A stretch of 64,000 nt of DNA, from NCBI RefSeq assembly GCF_932274485.2, contig NC_065879.2, positions 46,734,936-46,798,935 on the forward strand. Direction: 5' to 3'. The DNA is from Patella vulgata (taxonomy: Eukaryota > Mollusca > Gastropoda > Patellidae). The translations under genes and the position numbers were made by a program. A model generated the notes under the pieces. It saw only the letters and a program-made list of their open reading frames with translations. It was not told the DNA's origin and ran no database searches. Positions 23,820 through 36,028 of this stretch are shown in pieces (position 1 is the stretch's first letter; each line of letters starts with the position of its first letter).

Positions 23820-25380
23820 ACTGAAATTAAAATGCGAAAAATCTTAAAAAGTGATCCTGACAAAATTGGATATAATATAATATATTATATATTATTATAT
23901 TATCTCGGCAAGGGAAGGTGTTAGAAACAATTTTGATTTATTCTATTTGTTGATTGGAATCAAATATCATAATTTTAAACAAATAACAAACACGACTCTT
24001 TTGAATAAAATATATGTTTTGAAGGCTAAAAATACAGTTTTTGCCCAAATGACGTCATTTCCGGTGACAATGTAAATGTTAAAATAGTTTGACCTAGACC
24101 AAATTGGCATTAGGCATCAAATGGTAAAAAATATTGAAAATCAAATATAGGCAATTTTGCATGCTTCACTTTTCATTTTATTTAGCCTGTGAAAGAGTAA
24201 ACTATCATTAATTCGAAAAGAAAGCGCGATAACTTATTACTGGAATCGGATGGACTTCAGTTATCCAAAAATATAGGTCAAATTTGAAAATTTTGAAAAA
24301 TAAGAAACATTGTCTCATAAACAACATGTTTTCAATTTTCGAACGATGGAAGTCATAGTCGAATATTCGAAATTGAAAAATGTGAGTTAGCCATTATCTC
24401 TGAAAATTTTTAGGGTTTCCGAAAATGTCATTTGTTTGGAAATAGGTAAATAATTGACGAAACTATGGCCGATTTTCAATTCCGGGACAAAGTACAAAGT
24501 TCGGTCACCACCGGTATGCGCAAAAGTTTAAAAAATAACAACCACATTTTTTCCCCTATAGAAAATTTGGTTCCAGATCGATATCTGTTTTCAATCCTGG
24601 AGAAATAGGCTCCCGCGGGGGGGGGGGGAAATAATAGCTAGTCATGCAAAAAGCACTGATCCGGCTTTCTGGAATCAGACAGGAAGAGCGCCATACAATA
24701 GCCCGTTTATCGAGCCACCAAACCAATAAACTGAAATTAAAATGCGAAAAAATCTTAAAAAGTGATCCTGACAAAATTGGATATAATATAATATATTATA
24801 TATTATTATATTATCTCGGCAAGGGAAGGTGTTAGAAACAATTTTGATTTATTCTATTTGTTGATTGGAATCAAATATCATAATTTTAAACAAATAACAA
24901 ACACGACTCTTTTGAATAAAATATATGTTTTGAAGGCTAAAAATACAGTTTTTGCCCAAATGACGTCATTTCCGGTGACAATGTAAATGTTAAAATAGTT
25001 TGACCTAGACCAAATTGGCATTAGGCATCAAATGGTAAAAAATATTGAAAATCAAATATAGGCAATTTTGCATGCTTCACTTTTCATTTTATTTCATATT
25101 TGGAAATAGGTAAATAATTGACGAAACTATGGCCGGTTTTCAATTCCGGGACAAAATACAAAGTTCGGTCACTACCGGTATGCGCAAAAGTTTAAAAAAT
25201 AACAACCACATTTTTTCCCCAATTTGGTTCCAGATCGATATCTGTTTTCAATCCTGGAGAAATAGGCTCCCGCGGGGGGGGGGGGGGATAATAACTAGTC
25301 ATGCAAACAGCACTGATCCGGCTTTCTGGAATCAGACAGGAAGAGCGCCATACAATAGCCCGTTTATCGAGCCACCAAAC
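23820..25380. repeat. Tandem duplication of about 905 bp, second copy with a 247-bp gap
   Basis: 23822-24725 and 24727-25380 are close copies, both starting AAACTGAAATTAAAATGCG. Each includes the AT-rich ATATAATATAATATATTATA stretch and ends in the ATAGCCCGTTTATCGAGCCA segment with a G-run before it. The block 24187-24433 of copy 1 is absent from copy 2. The junction is CATTTTATTT, shared with the end of the missing block as ATTT. Near identity indicates a recent duplication. Confidence 0.92.
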
Positions 25381-28177
25381 GATACTTTAGTTGTTTTGAT
25401 TCAATGACATCGCGATTTTCTCAAGAGTACCAATTTTTTTACTATTATTTTTCTCAAAATACCGGATATTTTTTCAGCTACTTCCGTTTTACAGATCATT
25501 GTCGGGAGAGATTTAACAAATGGTATGGGAACTTAACTTCCTGTACCAGAAGTTTCAGAAAGATCCATTGGATAGTTTTTAAAGGAAAGGAAAATTAGAG
25601 GACCACTATCAGATATTTAACGATATTTTGTAAATAATTGGTAGTCTGATACCATTTTGTTTAGGACTATTCCCCTCCCTTATACCATTAGAAGTCATTA
25701 TAGTAATATAACGATTTTTCGACTTTTTTCAAAGATTGTGGCCCTTTTTGGACCTTTATATCATATTAAGGCTTTAGGACTCTCATTGACAGAAGTTTAA
25801 GAAATGAAATAAGAGTAGTTTTCGAGACAAATGCGTCTGAATACGCTCCAAAAAGGACAATACTAGATTTTTAGCGTAACATAATAAATTGACTAGCCAG
25901 CGAATTTGTATGCTTTGGATTTCGTCAATTATTCCGGCTATGTAATGTCACTTTAGTTGTTTTGATTCGGTGAAGTCTGGCTAGTAAGCATGTTTTTCGC
26001 AGTGAAACAATTTTTTTTACTTTTTACGTTTTTTTTTCTCTCAAATTATTGGATATTATTTCGACTAATTCCGGTTTTTGGATCATTGTCGGGATAGTTT
26101 TAACAAGTTGTTTGGATACTTGACTTTCTGTACCAGAAGTTTCAGAAACATTCATTGAAGTGTTTTCAAAAAAAGAGAAAAATACAAAAGCATTTTCAGT
26201 AATTTAACGATTTTTCAATTCTTTTCAAAGATTGATGTCATATTTGTCCTGCTTGTATTTTTGGATTCACACCCTAAACAACCGATAGGACTCTGAGTAA
26301 GAGAAGTTTAAGAACAATCGTAGGTGTCGTTTTCGAGCGAGAAAAGGGCGTCTCAACTGGCTCCAAAACGGAAAATACTAGATTTACGGCATACCATAAT
26401 TTATTTCCTAACCATCGAAATCGTATCATTTAGATGTCATATGATAGTCCATTAATGGGGCTATTCAATGACATTTTAGTTCTTTGCGGTCCGTTAACAT
26501 CTGACGGAGAAATCATGTTTTTTGCAAGAGCGCCAATTTTTTAACATTTTATTTCAATATTTGAATACTTCCGGTATGGAGATCATTGTCGGGATAGTTT
26601 TAGTAACTGATTTGGGCAATTGAATGGTCGCAGGACTCTATAATGATATATTACATTTTCTGATCAGATGAAATCACCACGAGGAATCCAATGTTCAAAT
26701 GTGCCATAAATGCAAAAATGTCAAAATGTCAAAATATCGAAAATTAAATTTCAATAACTGAATACATATTATACATTATTAGAATCATCATTAAAACAGC
26801 TATCATAATATATAAACCTTTTTTGAAAATCTGTAAAAATAAAAAAAAATAATATAGCATTTTCCAAAATTTAACGATTTTTCGACTTTTTTCGACATTT
26901 AGTCCATTTTTCTTCTATTCCAGTTATTTCAAAATCCTATTGAATGTCTCATGCACAAGACTTCCGAAAGGTCTCTCGATCGAGAAGGTTTAAGAAAATC
27001 GCTCTAGCAATTTTCGAGATACGGGCGTCCATTCATTCATTCATTTATTTTCAGCGTGCCATATTTTGCTGTTTGATCACCGTATCCTTATGAATTGGGT
27101 CCATTCATCAGGCCACTCAACGCTACCTTAATTTGTTTAATATTGTGATATCGGACGGAGAAATTGCGTTTTCCCCAAAAGTATCCATTTTTTGCATTGT
27201 TTTCAACATATCGGACATCATTTCGACTACTTCCGGTCTACGAATCATTGTTGAAATTGCTTTATACCTTGCTATGACCATATGACTCCATGATCCAAAA
27301 GTTTCAAAACATCAATTTGGTCGTAAAAAGAAAAAAGTAGGATAGAAAATGGGCAAAAAATTGGAAAAAAAATCGGGAAAAGGGCGATAACTCTGAATTG
27401 AATCAGACAGGAAGAGTGTCATACAATAGCCCATTCATCGAGCTACCAAACGATACTTTAGTTGTTTTGATCCGGTGACACCGGGCGGAGAAATCTCTAT
27501 TTTCGCAAGAGCACCTATTTTTATTGGGGGCTGTTTTCTCAAAATATCGACTATTTTTTCGACTACTTCGGGTTTGCAGATCATTGTCGGGATAGATTTA
27601 ACAAGTGGTATGGGAACTTGATTTACTGTACCAGATGTTTCAGAAACATCCATTGAGCAGTTTTTAAAAAAGATTAGAAGAGCATTTCTGGTAATTTAAC
27701 GATTTTTCGAATTTTTTCGAAGATTGGGGCCATTTTGGGAACCTTTATATCATATTGAGGCTTTTAAATTTGGATTCGTACCCTACACCACCGATAGAAC
27801 TCTGAGCAACAGAAGTTTAAGAAAAGGCGTCTGATAGGCTCCAAAACGGAAAATACTAGATTTTCCGCGTCCCATAATCTATTGCGTAACCACTGAATTT
27901 GTATCATTGGGATGTCATAAGATCGCCCATATTCTGACTATCTAATATCACTTTAGTTGTTTTGATTCGGTGACGTCTGGTGTATTAATCACTTTTTTCG
28001 CAAGTGCACGTTTTTCTTTTCAAAATATCGGATATTTTTTCTACTAATTCCGATTTTTGGATCATTGTCGGGATAGTTTTAACAAGCTGTTTGGATACTT
28101 AACTTTCTGTACTAGAAGTTTCAGAAACATTCATGGAACTGTTTTCAAAAAAAGGGAAAAATACAAGAGCATTTTCA
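25380..28177. repeat. Degenerate tandem array, roughly 0.35-0.65-kb units
   Basis: The phrase CTTTAGTTGTTTTGATTC, or a worn version, marks unit starts near 25385, 25949, 26473, 27119, 27452 and 27950. It is followed each time by a GTGACATC/GTCTGG segment, a TTTTTCGACTACTTCCGG segment, GATCATTGTCGGGATAG, and then AGAAGTTTCAGAAACATTCA. No unit has coding potential. The array resumes at 32300 after the inserted retroelement. Confidence 0.85.
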
Positions 28178-28187
28178 TTATCACATA

Positions 28188-28440
28188 TAACTCAACACAG
28201 TGAATGATATTTAAGAAAAACTTTATTTTTTGGCATAATGTGGCCACGACTGTAACCAAATAACTCAATCAATTCAAATTCGATTGTATTGAATAATTCA
28301 ACAAACGTTTACCGCGCGAACTAGGGCTTTGGGCAAACCAAATAAATCAACTGAAAGTTTACCACCCGAAATTGGGCTTTAGGCAAACCTTAAATAAATC
28401 AACTGAAAGTTTACCACCCGGACTCGGGCTTTAGGCAGAC
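28188..28440. repeat. Terminal direct repeat of the recombinase element, outer copy
   Basis: This block starts ATAACTCAACACAGTGAATG and includes TTTTTGGCATAATGTGGCCA. It then holds two further units of GAAAGTTTACCACCCG...GGGCTTTAGGCA. It is repeated at 28878-29150, about 690 bp away. Confidence 0.88.
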
Positions 28441-28877
28441 CTAACTAAATTAAGCCAATAAATATGTGGTAGTGATGTTGCCCATAATCCGCCAAATACG
28501 TAGTGGTGTTGCCCATACAGCTCACCTTAATACTCTACCATGTTGCAGGAAGACAGCCGTGACAAAGGTGGGCGTAACATTAAGTTGCGGAGCAGTGAGA
28601 GGGAAACTGCAAAAATAAATAGAAAACACCAAAGCAGAATCGAAATCTTAAGATACAAATTAAACAAATTTGAGGATAGGGATAAGTAGAGGGAGGGGGA
28701 AATTAAATTTGCAATAAATAAAAGGCCATACAAACTCTGCGTTAAATGCTGCTGAGTGACAACGTGGCGCCAAAAGAAAGGCCTATTCAAGAGAGACAAC
28801 TCTTAAATTAAATTCCGTTTACCCCCCACCCCCCTTACCCAATATGATTACTGTGATAAAACGATTCAATCTAATTA

Positions 28878-29150
28878 TCACAGATAACTCAACACATTAA
28901 ATGATATTTAAGAAAAACTTTATTTTTTGGCATAATGTGGCCACGACTGTAACCAAATAACTCAACCTATTCAAATTCAATTGTATTAAATAATTCAACA
29001 AACGTTTACCACCCGAACTTGGGCTTTGGGCAAACCAAATAAATCAACTGAAAGTTTACCACCCAAAATTGGGCTTTGGGCAAACCTTAAATAAATCAAC
29101 TGAAAGTTTACCACCTGAATTTGGGCTTTGGACAAACCTTAAATCAAATC
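28878..29150. repeat. Terminal direct repeat of the recombinase element, inner copy
   Basis: This block matches 28188-28440 closely, including the internal units of about 50 bp (AACTGAAAGTTTACCACC...). Sequence after 28440 (ACTAAATTAAGCCAATAAATATGTGGTAGTG) likewise recurs near 29413. Split direct repeats of this kind are typical of DIRS/Ngaro elements. Confidence 0.85.
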
Positions 29151-29559
29151 AAACAATCATATAGTTAAACTTCAAAAATTTGTCACAACTCCATATTTCA
29201 TTCCGAAATAATAATTCAAATTACAACTTCCCAAAAATTGTCACAATTACAAATTCCATTCAGATAAAATAATTTGTATCAAAATTCGTCCAAACTTCAA
29301 ATTTCATTGAGATATGATAAAATAAGTTAGTTTATGACGAAACCCGGAAGTTGTTCGTTCATGCACTAATGAAATTTAATGAAGGCAAATTAAATGAAAA
29401 TCATTATCACTAACTAAATTACGCCTATAAATACGCGGTAGTGGTGTTACACATAATCCCCAACATGGAAAGATCGAGAAAAGGAGATCTTGACACTGCC
29501 AAAACCGCTTTCCTATTAAATTAATTAACAGCGTGGCCCTACATAACAAACTACCAATA

Positions 29560-30180
29560 ACTGGATAAATAGCTGTCCAGATACAGTTGAATAGCATGTA
29601 AAAATATATCATAGCCCAAAGTGTTAAATGGGTGCCATCGCTGCGAAAAGGGTAGGGATTAGAATGGCCTATTTCAGGGTAACTTACATAACCTCCCCCA
29701 AGTTTAAAACAGATTTAGCCAAATCCCTATTCACCCTTAAACGCGCCCGTTCAACTGCCTAATGTTTAAGCTCACCCCTCCATATTAGTCGTGGTAAAAT
29801 TTGCGACCACACAATAATTGTATCTGGAAGAAGCTGGTTAATTTGCCTTATGGTTTCCATCATTTTAAAACGAAGTTGGAGCGAATAACCTTGAGCTATG
29901 TCATTTCCACCACAGTGTACACAAGATATTCAGGTGCATCTTCCAGCGTAAGTAAAAATTGAAGGAGTCGGAGGAGATGTTTCCAGACCATTCCCCTCTT
30001 TCCCTGCCACCATACAAAAGCATGAGTACGACTCAGGCCTAGTTGGCTGCCTTGGTAAGAGGACCTAGCTCTAAGAAAAGCTTCCTTTATCAACGACGAA
30101 CCAACAATCCAAATTCGAAACCTTACATCTGAAACTTTAGCAAACTTGATTAAGACAAGGTAAAGAAACGGACAAAATTC
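29560..30180 (-). pseudogene. Fossil SGNH/GDSL-like hydrolase part
   Basis: Visible landmarks are FWIVGSSLIKEAFLRA at the start (the GxSx region of SGNH hydrolases), an HCGGNDI-like block near 29910, IIVWSQILPRLIW near 29805, and a DGxHL-like region near 29650. In related elements this domain follows the recombinase, and its role in transposition is unknown. It is a fossil piece; I treat it as non-functional. Confidence 0.7.
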
Positions 30181-30207
30181 TAATTATATAACACATACGA
30201 TACACAT

Positions 30208-31030
30208 TTAAGTAGCCACACGATAATTACTCATTTTCCTTGTTGGAATTCTGATGTAGGTACTGAATGAACGGGATTGCCAACGTCCAAGTTCTTTGAT
30301 TTGATCGTCAGAGAAACCGAGTAGTGACGATGTGGTAGCCACCCGATCCGAACAGAATGAGATTAGTAAGGGATATCGGCCATACCTAATAGATTCAGTG
30401 ATTTTTTTCAAAATGGCATTAAACTGGTACCTAGTTACTTGCATTCCCACGAAATGACAACAGAATGGACAGGGGAGGGAAGGGCGGATATGAATATATC
30501 TTTTCACAAGACTCACAGGGCAGGTGGGGCCCCCGATCTCCGACAAACAGGGAGTTACACCTTTGCCTGTTTGGTCCGTCTTAGAACTTAATATTAGCAC
30601 CATTAAACATTTTCCGAGATCGCCCAAGGTAATGCCATCCACCCCAAGAACATGAGGACTTATGCCGGGCTTACAAATGACAAGCTTGCCAACCCGAAAA
30701 ATACCGTAAAAGGCTAGTGAAAAGGCCACACGGAATAAAGTGCTTTCAAATACTGAACTGCATACAATAGGTAAAATGTTTATTAACCGCAACAATATGT
30801 CTGGAGTGATTGGACGTCTAGTATCAAACCTATGCGAATTGACATACCAGTCAACATTTTCTTAAAGTTTTGTGTAACATCATTGTGCCCTAATAGCTTG
30901 GAATGAAAAGCTATCCCAGACAAATAACTACGGACGGTACTAGGGGCACACTTCTGAACGGCTAGGAAGGCTACAAAATCTATAATTTGCTGAACATCTG
31001 GTGGCCATATTTGTTGGCGACCATGTTTAA
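30208..31030 (-). pseudogene. Fossil tyrosine recombinase (XerD-like)
   Basis: The N-terminal SAM-like DNA-binding part is recognisable from DVQQIIDFVAFLAVQKCAPS and TVRSYLSGIAFHSKLLG. The catalytic part carries AFYGIFRVGKL (first arginine box), a Cys-rich CPVSLVKRYI...CPFC segment, and the C-terminal IKELGRWQSRSFSTYIRIP containing the region of the nucleophilic tyrosine. Recombinases of this type integrate circular intermediates without making a target duplication. Confidence 0.8.
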
Positions 31031-31539
31031 TTCGGAAAGTTTCAAAAGCTTTCTCAGACCGTTACTATAAACCTCTTTAGTATTACCACTGTGCAGCAAT
31101 TACTGATGGATATGCGTCTGCGGTTGGAGCCAGTGTTCGAAATCGGTACCATTGCTGTCGAGAAACTGAATCTGATATAACATTTTTGCATGAACTCAGA
31201 TGAACAGATTTAAATTGAACATTATGAAGCATGGTTAATAAGACTAATGGGAGTAAATATGCACGATTCGCTTAAACTTAGAGGACTTGGTGTTTAAAAT
31301 ATAGACTAGAACTTGAGGATCAACATGTAAAATTAATTTCCTATGTGTCAGAAAAGAAAGTCCACATTTGGAAAGCCAGTAAAATTGAAATTTACTCCGA
31401 GAACGTAATATCACGCATTAAGTCAGTAAAACCCCAATGCCTAGGCCATGGAAAATAACACCATTTGGGGTGAATAAAATCTATACCCCCTTTGAACGGG
31501 TCTGCCTGGCCTATAATTAAAGTACTTAGTAGAAGGTGT

Positions 31540-32092
31540 TATGTTACAATTAACTGCAGAATGGAAAACAGAACATCGCAAACATTTGTGTAGATAATTA
31601 CAGACTGGTTAGAACAGTTACCAGAAAAAAATGAAGTCATACCATTCAGCTGTTTTTGATGCGAGGAACTCCCCAGCGCACCAGTTGCAAACGGTTTAGG
31701 CGTATTGCTAAACATGTAAAGGAGCCTAGCTCCTGGTCGACTTCTCCCCATGAAGTGGTTGGGTTTGTAGACCTTTTTAGCCTATACTGTTCGTCATAAT
31801 ATTTCCATGCAAGACCTGTAACACGCTGTGAGCCAAGACGAATCAAATGTATAAATTCTAATAACCGCTGGGCAGCCTGTGGATGGGCGGTTAGGTATAA
31901 CTAATGTAAACAATAAAGGCGTATGTCCACAGGCTTATGTCTTTGATGGTAGTAGCGTCAGGGGGTTTGGGTTGTAGTTCCAAATGACCCTCAGAATAAC
32001 TAAATACCGATGATCCCGGATCAGTTTGCTGATTTCGATTTGATTTGCCCTGTTGTCTTCTTCTTAGAGATTGTTGATTGTGTCTTCGGCAT
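31540..32092 (-). pseudogene. Fossil gag-like part
   Basis: The basic start MPKTQSTISKKKTTGQIKSK is followed by AAQRLLEFIHLIRLGS and GLAWKYYDEQYRLKR, then TTSWGEVDQEL. This AWxxYDExxR...W..vn.eL pattern is the hallmark I know from gag-like proteins of DIRS/Ngaro relatives in molluscs and fish. It is broken and old. Confidence 0.65.
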
Positions 32093-32299
32093 ATTTAAAT
32101 ATCTTTCTACTTCTGGGCTTTAAAAAACATCACGGGAAGGTGAGAAAGCTTAACATTTACATTGTTGTAGGCCTGTTCAGGGGCGGGGGGGGGGGGGCTG
32201 ACTGCTGGGACTCAATTTGTCTAAGCTAGGGAAGGACATCCACATGTCCGTGAAAGAAAGTAATGATACTCGGTAGCGCATAACTGGCCAGTGGGACTC

Positions 32300-32640
32300 C
32301 ATTATTATCTAATGTCACTTTAGTTGTTTTGATTCAGTGACGTCTAGAGCACCATTTTTTTTACTTATTACGTTTTTTCCTCAAAATATCGGATATTTTT
32401 TCGACTAATTCCGGTTTTTTGGATTATTTTCACGATAGTTTTAACAAGTTGTTTGGATTTACTTTCCGTTGCAGAGGTTTCTGAAAAATCGTTCAAGTCG
32501 TTTAAAGCCCAGAAGAATCAGAACATGAGTAGACAATGGCTGGAAAAATGCCGAGGAAATAACTTAAATGAATCTTATATTTTTGGAATTGGATTGACCC
32601 TAGCTATTCGAATATTTAGATTAAGTTTGTAAGTTTCAAA
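32300..32640. repeat. 0.5-kb repeat unit resumes
   Basis: TCACTTTAGTTGTTTTGATT, ATTTTTTCGACTAATTCCGG and TTTTAACAAGTTGTTTGG match the units at 25949 and 27950. It then merges into the larger-unit array. Confidence 0.8.
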
Positions 32641-33051
32641 AATTAAGATAAAAAAAGTCGTGCAATTAACTTTCGGATATAGAAAACCAATTCACGAAAC
32701 GGCGGCTTATTCCAAGAATTTCCAAGCCGTTAATGTAGATTTTTCACTCGTAAATAACTTTGTCGTGTTAAATGAATCAATTTACTTTCATTTCAAATAT
32801 CATGAAAATCGTGGTTTGATCCGTCATTTCTCCAAGGGAAGATAAGTTAGAAAATTTCTAAAGACATTGTTTAAGTCAAATGAATCGGGTCTACTTTTAT
32901 TCCAAATTTCATGAAAATCGTGCTAATATTAAAGAAGTTGTCAAATTCGTTTTTACTTCCGAAATAATATGTCAATGACGTAATTCAAAAATAGCATATT
33001 TAAAGTAAATGTTTCAAAGTACCCAAAGAAATATGAATATGAAATGAAATG

Positions 33052-33326
33052 AAATGAAATGGGGTTTAACGTCCTACTGTTATGCTCCTATACTGGGCTA
33101 ATGAAGACGGGCATACGCCATACAGTGTGCTATGAGGGAAATTTTGCCCGGGCAGCGGCACTATCGCCTACTGTTATATCGAATTCCAACTGCCAAGGAA
33201 TCTTTTACGTGCACGCCAATGTGTACACGGGACCTCGGTTTTTCGTCCCATCCGAATGACTAGACAGCTGTCCTTGTCAGGCCCTCCGTCCTGCATCACC
33301 AACAAGGGGGAACCACACCGGAAAAC
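33052..33326 (-). mobile_element. Type-1 tRNA SINE
   Basis: It starts on the plus strand with AAATGGGGTTTAACGTCCTA, the reverse of the common 3' end. It runs through GCCATACAGTGTGCTATGAG, GCACGCCAATGTGTACACGG and GTCCTGCATCACCAACAAGG. The tRNA-like head is missing. It is inserted in the array. Confidence 0.88.
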
Positions 33327-35779
33327 CTGAATGAACAATATGAATATGTAAAATAGGTCAAATATTCACAAAGTTACAGCTATGTAGATTAATTGTTTCG
33401 TCATTAACTTTGGGGATTTCGGATTTGTAAAACGTTTCGAAAATATGTATTCCAAAATCAACATCCATTCTGGGAGACAGGTTAAAGATTTAGAAAGATC
33501 CAAAGATTAGATTCTTGGATATAAGCTTGACAGAATCTTAAGAAAGAAATTGTCCTGTAAACAACTTTGTCGGCACCAAACACTTCAAAGTGTAAATTCT
33601 AAATTTTGAAATATCAAAAATTCGTGCCTGAGCCAGGCTATCCAGAAATGTAATAATTTCGGTAATAGGAGACGGATTCTCTAAATCACGACCTATTGTG
33701 TATGTTTTCCAAGCCCATTAATGTGGATTTTTCACTATTTTTCATTTTCAATTCAAAATGGCGTCCATTATTTGCCAGAAATAAAAATTCTAAGCCTTAA
33801 ATTGATGGATATTTCTTCAAGGATTCGGAAAATATAATTCCCTTTTCTGTAAGTAAAATATGAAAAAGCCTTAAGGATATTTCACATTTCAAGATGGTGG
33901 CACTTTCGGATTGAGCTACAAAGTCCGTTTTTTGTGTACGAATTTAAGGTAATCTGATCTATATTTCGTCGATTTTTTTGAAAAATTTGATCCTTCATTT
34001 CTCCAAGGGGAGATACGTTAGAAAATTTGTGATGACATCTTACATACCATAATTCAACAAAATCGTGCAAATATTAAAGAAGTTGTCCGGATCGAAAATC
34101 TGAAATTGCAGATGAAAATGATTTTTTTCAAGGTACTCAAAGAAAAAAGAATTATTAAAATAGGCCAAAAATCTACAAAGTTCCGACTATGCATTGCCAG
34201 TTTTTTCGTTCGTAAAATTCGGTGAGGTCTACCTACATTGTTAATTTTATGAAAATCGTACTAATATTCTAGAAGTTATCATGTTCATTTTACTTCCGTG
34301 ATGGGCTGTCATTGGCGTAATATTCGAATTTCGAAAATCGGTACTCAAAGAAAAAAGAATTAGTAAAATAGATCACAAAACCACAAAGTTATAGATGTGT
34401 AGGTCAATTTTTCATCAGTAAATTTCGGTGATTTCGGACCCATTCTTGGAAGGAGGCTACCCAGAAATGTATTAATTTCGGAAATAGGAGACGAATTCAC
34501 GAAACGCCGTCCGATTTCGATTATTTTCAAGCCGTTAATGGGAATTTTCACTTCTAAACAACTTTGTCGGCACAAAAAACAACAAGGGCGATATTCGAAT
34601 TTTGAAATATTCAAATTCCAAACATTCGACCATAATTTCAGAAATAGGAGACGCATTGAACATACTACGGTCTATAGTGTTTATTTACAAACCGGTTAAT
34701 GTAGATTTTTCATTATTTTTCATATTCACTTTAAAATGGTGATCATCAGTTGACCTAAATCAAATTTCTGCTCTGAACGTTTTTTAGGCATTCCTTCAAG
34801 GATTCAGAAAATGTAACCCCCATGTCTGTAAGTATAATATCGCAAAAGCCTTAGGGACTTTTCACGTGTCAAGATGTTGGCACTTCCTTTTGTATCGATA
34901 GACTTCATATTTTGTGTACGCATCAGGAATTCCTCATCCAGTATAGAAAAATAATTTCAAGGCAATCTGACCTATATTTAGTCGATTTTCATCCTTAATT
35001 TCTCCAAGGGGAGATAAGTTAGGACATATCTAATGGTGTCGTTGAAGTTGGGTCAATGAGATCTACTGACATTCCAAATTTCATTAAATTGTACAATTAT
35101 TAAAGAAGTTGTCAGTTCTGTTAAACTTCCGGGACGAAATGTCAATGGCGTATTTTTCGAAATTCGAAAATCGGAAATAGCAGATTTGAAGTAAATATTT
35201 CAAGGTACTCAAAGAAAAAAAATAGTAACATAGGTCACATAGTCATAGAGTTATGGGTATGTAGGTCAATTTCTTCGTGAAATTCGGTGATATATATTTA
35301 ATCAACAGCCACACCCCATTTTTTTAGATCAAAGTTTCAGAAAGATCGTATGGTTAGATTCTGAGAAATCCGATTTGCAGAACATACACAAAAAATAATA
35401 ATAACTAAATCTGCTAAGCAGATATGCAAGCTTTCATATTCATAGACCAGTTTCTGTTACATGTGATGAGTTATATAAAGAATCTCAACAAGGGAAAATA
35501 ATTATTAAAATAAATTAAATCTTAAATATAGTGAGTAACATTGCACCCGGGCAGAAATAAAATCTGGAAAGTAAAGAAAATAAGTGTGAATTGACTCCCT
35601 GTTCCAGAAGATTAAAATACGGATCTAGATCTTGAAAAACGGGACAAATGAGAAAATGAAATGAAAATGGCGGGAAATAACTCATAAATGGCAGGAAAAT
35701 GTCGAACAAGTACATTGTGTCGTGGGATGGATGATCATTTGGAAAGTTATACAACCCTAAATTGCACGGTTATTAATAT

Positions 35780-36028
35780 GAAATGAAATGGGCTTTAACG
35801 TCTTGCTGTTCTGCTTTCTACTGGGCTAATTAAGACAGGCCTACGGTATACAGAATGCTATGAGGGAAATTTTGCCCGGTCAGCGACACTATGGCCTACT
35901 CTTATATCGAATTCCAACTGCCAAGGGATCTTTAACGTGGACACCAATTTAAAGACGGGTCCTCAGTTGATCGGCCCATCCGAATAATTAGACAGCGGTT
36001 TTTGTCAGGGCCTTCGTTCTGAAGCCAG
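35780..36028 (-). mobile_element. Type-1 SINE, 5'-truncated
   Basis: AAATGGGCTTTAACGTCTTG, GAAATTTTGCCCGGTCAGCG and CCAAGGGATCTTTAACGTGG match the copy at 33052. It too lies within the array and adds about 250 bp to one unit. Confidence 0.85.

Larger units (their letters stand above)
28178..32300 (-). mobile_element. Fossil tyrosine-recombinase retroelement (DIRS/Ngaro-like) with SGNH hydrolase
   Basis: On the minus strand the parts are, in order, a gag-like protein (32092-31540), a tyrosine recombinase (31030-30208), an SGNH/GDSL-type hydrolase (30180-29560), and a terminal set of direct repeats (29150-28188). Both edges are set by the surrounding 0.5-kb repeat: it stops at about 28177 (GAGCATTTTCATT) and restarts at about 32300 (TATCTAATGTCACTTTAG). 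No reverse transcriptase or RNase H part is seen in the roughly 500 bp between gag-like and recombinase regions. The element is broken in several places and looks old. The hydrolase and the repeat layout fit the Ngaro branch. Confidence 0.75.
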
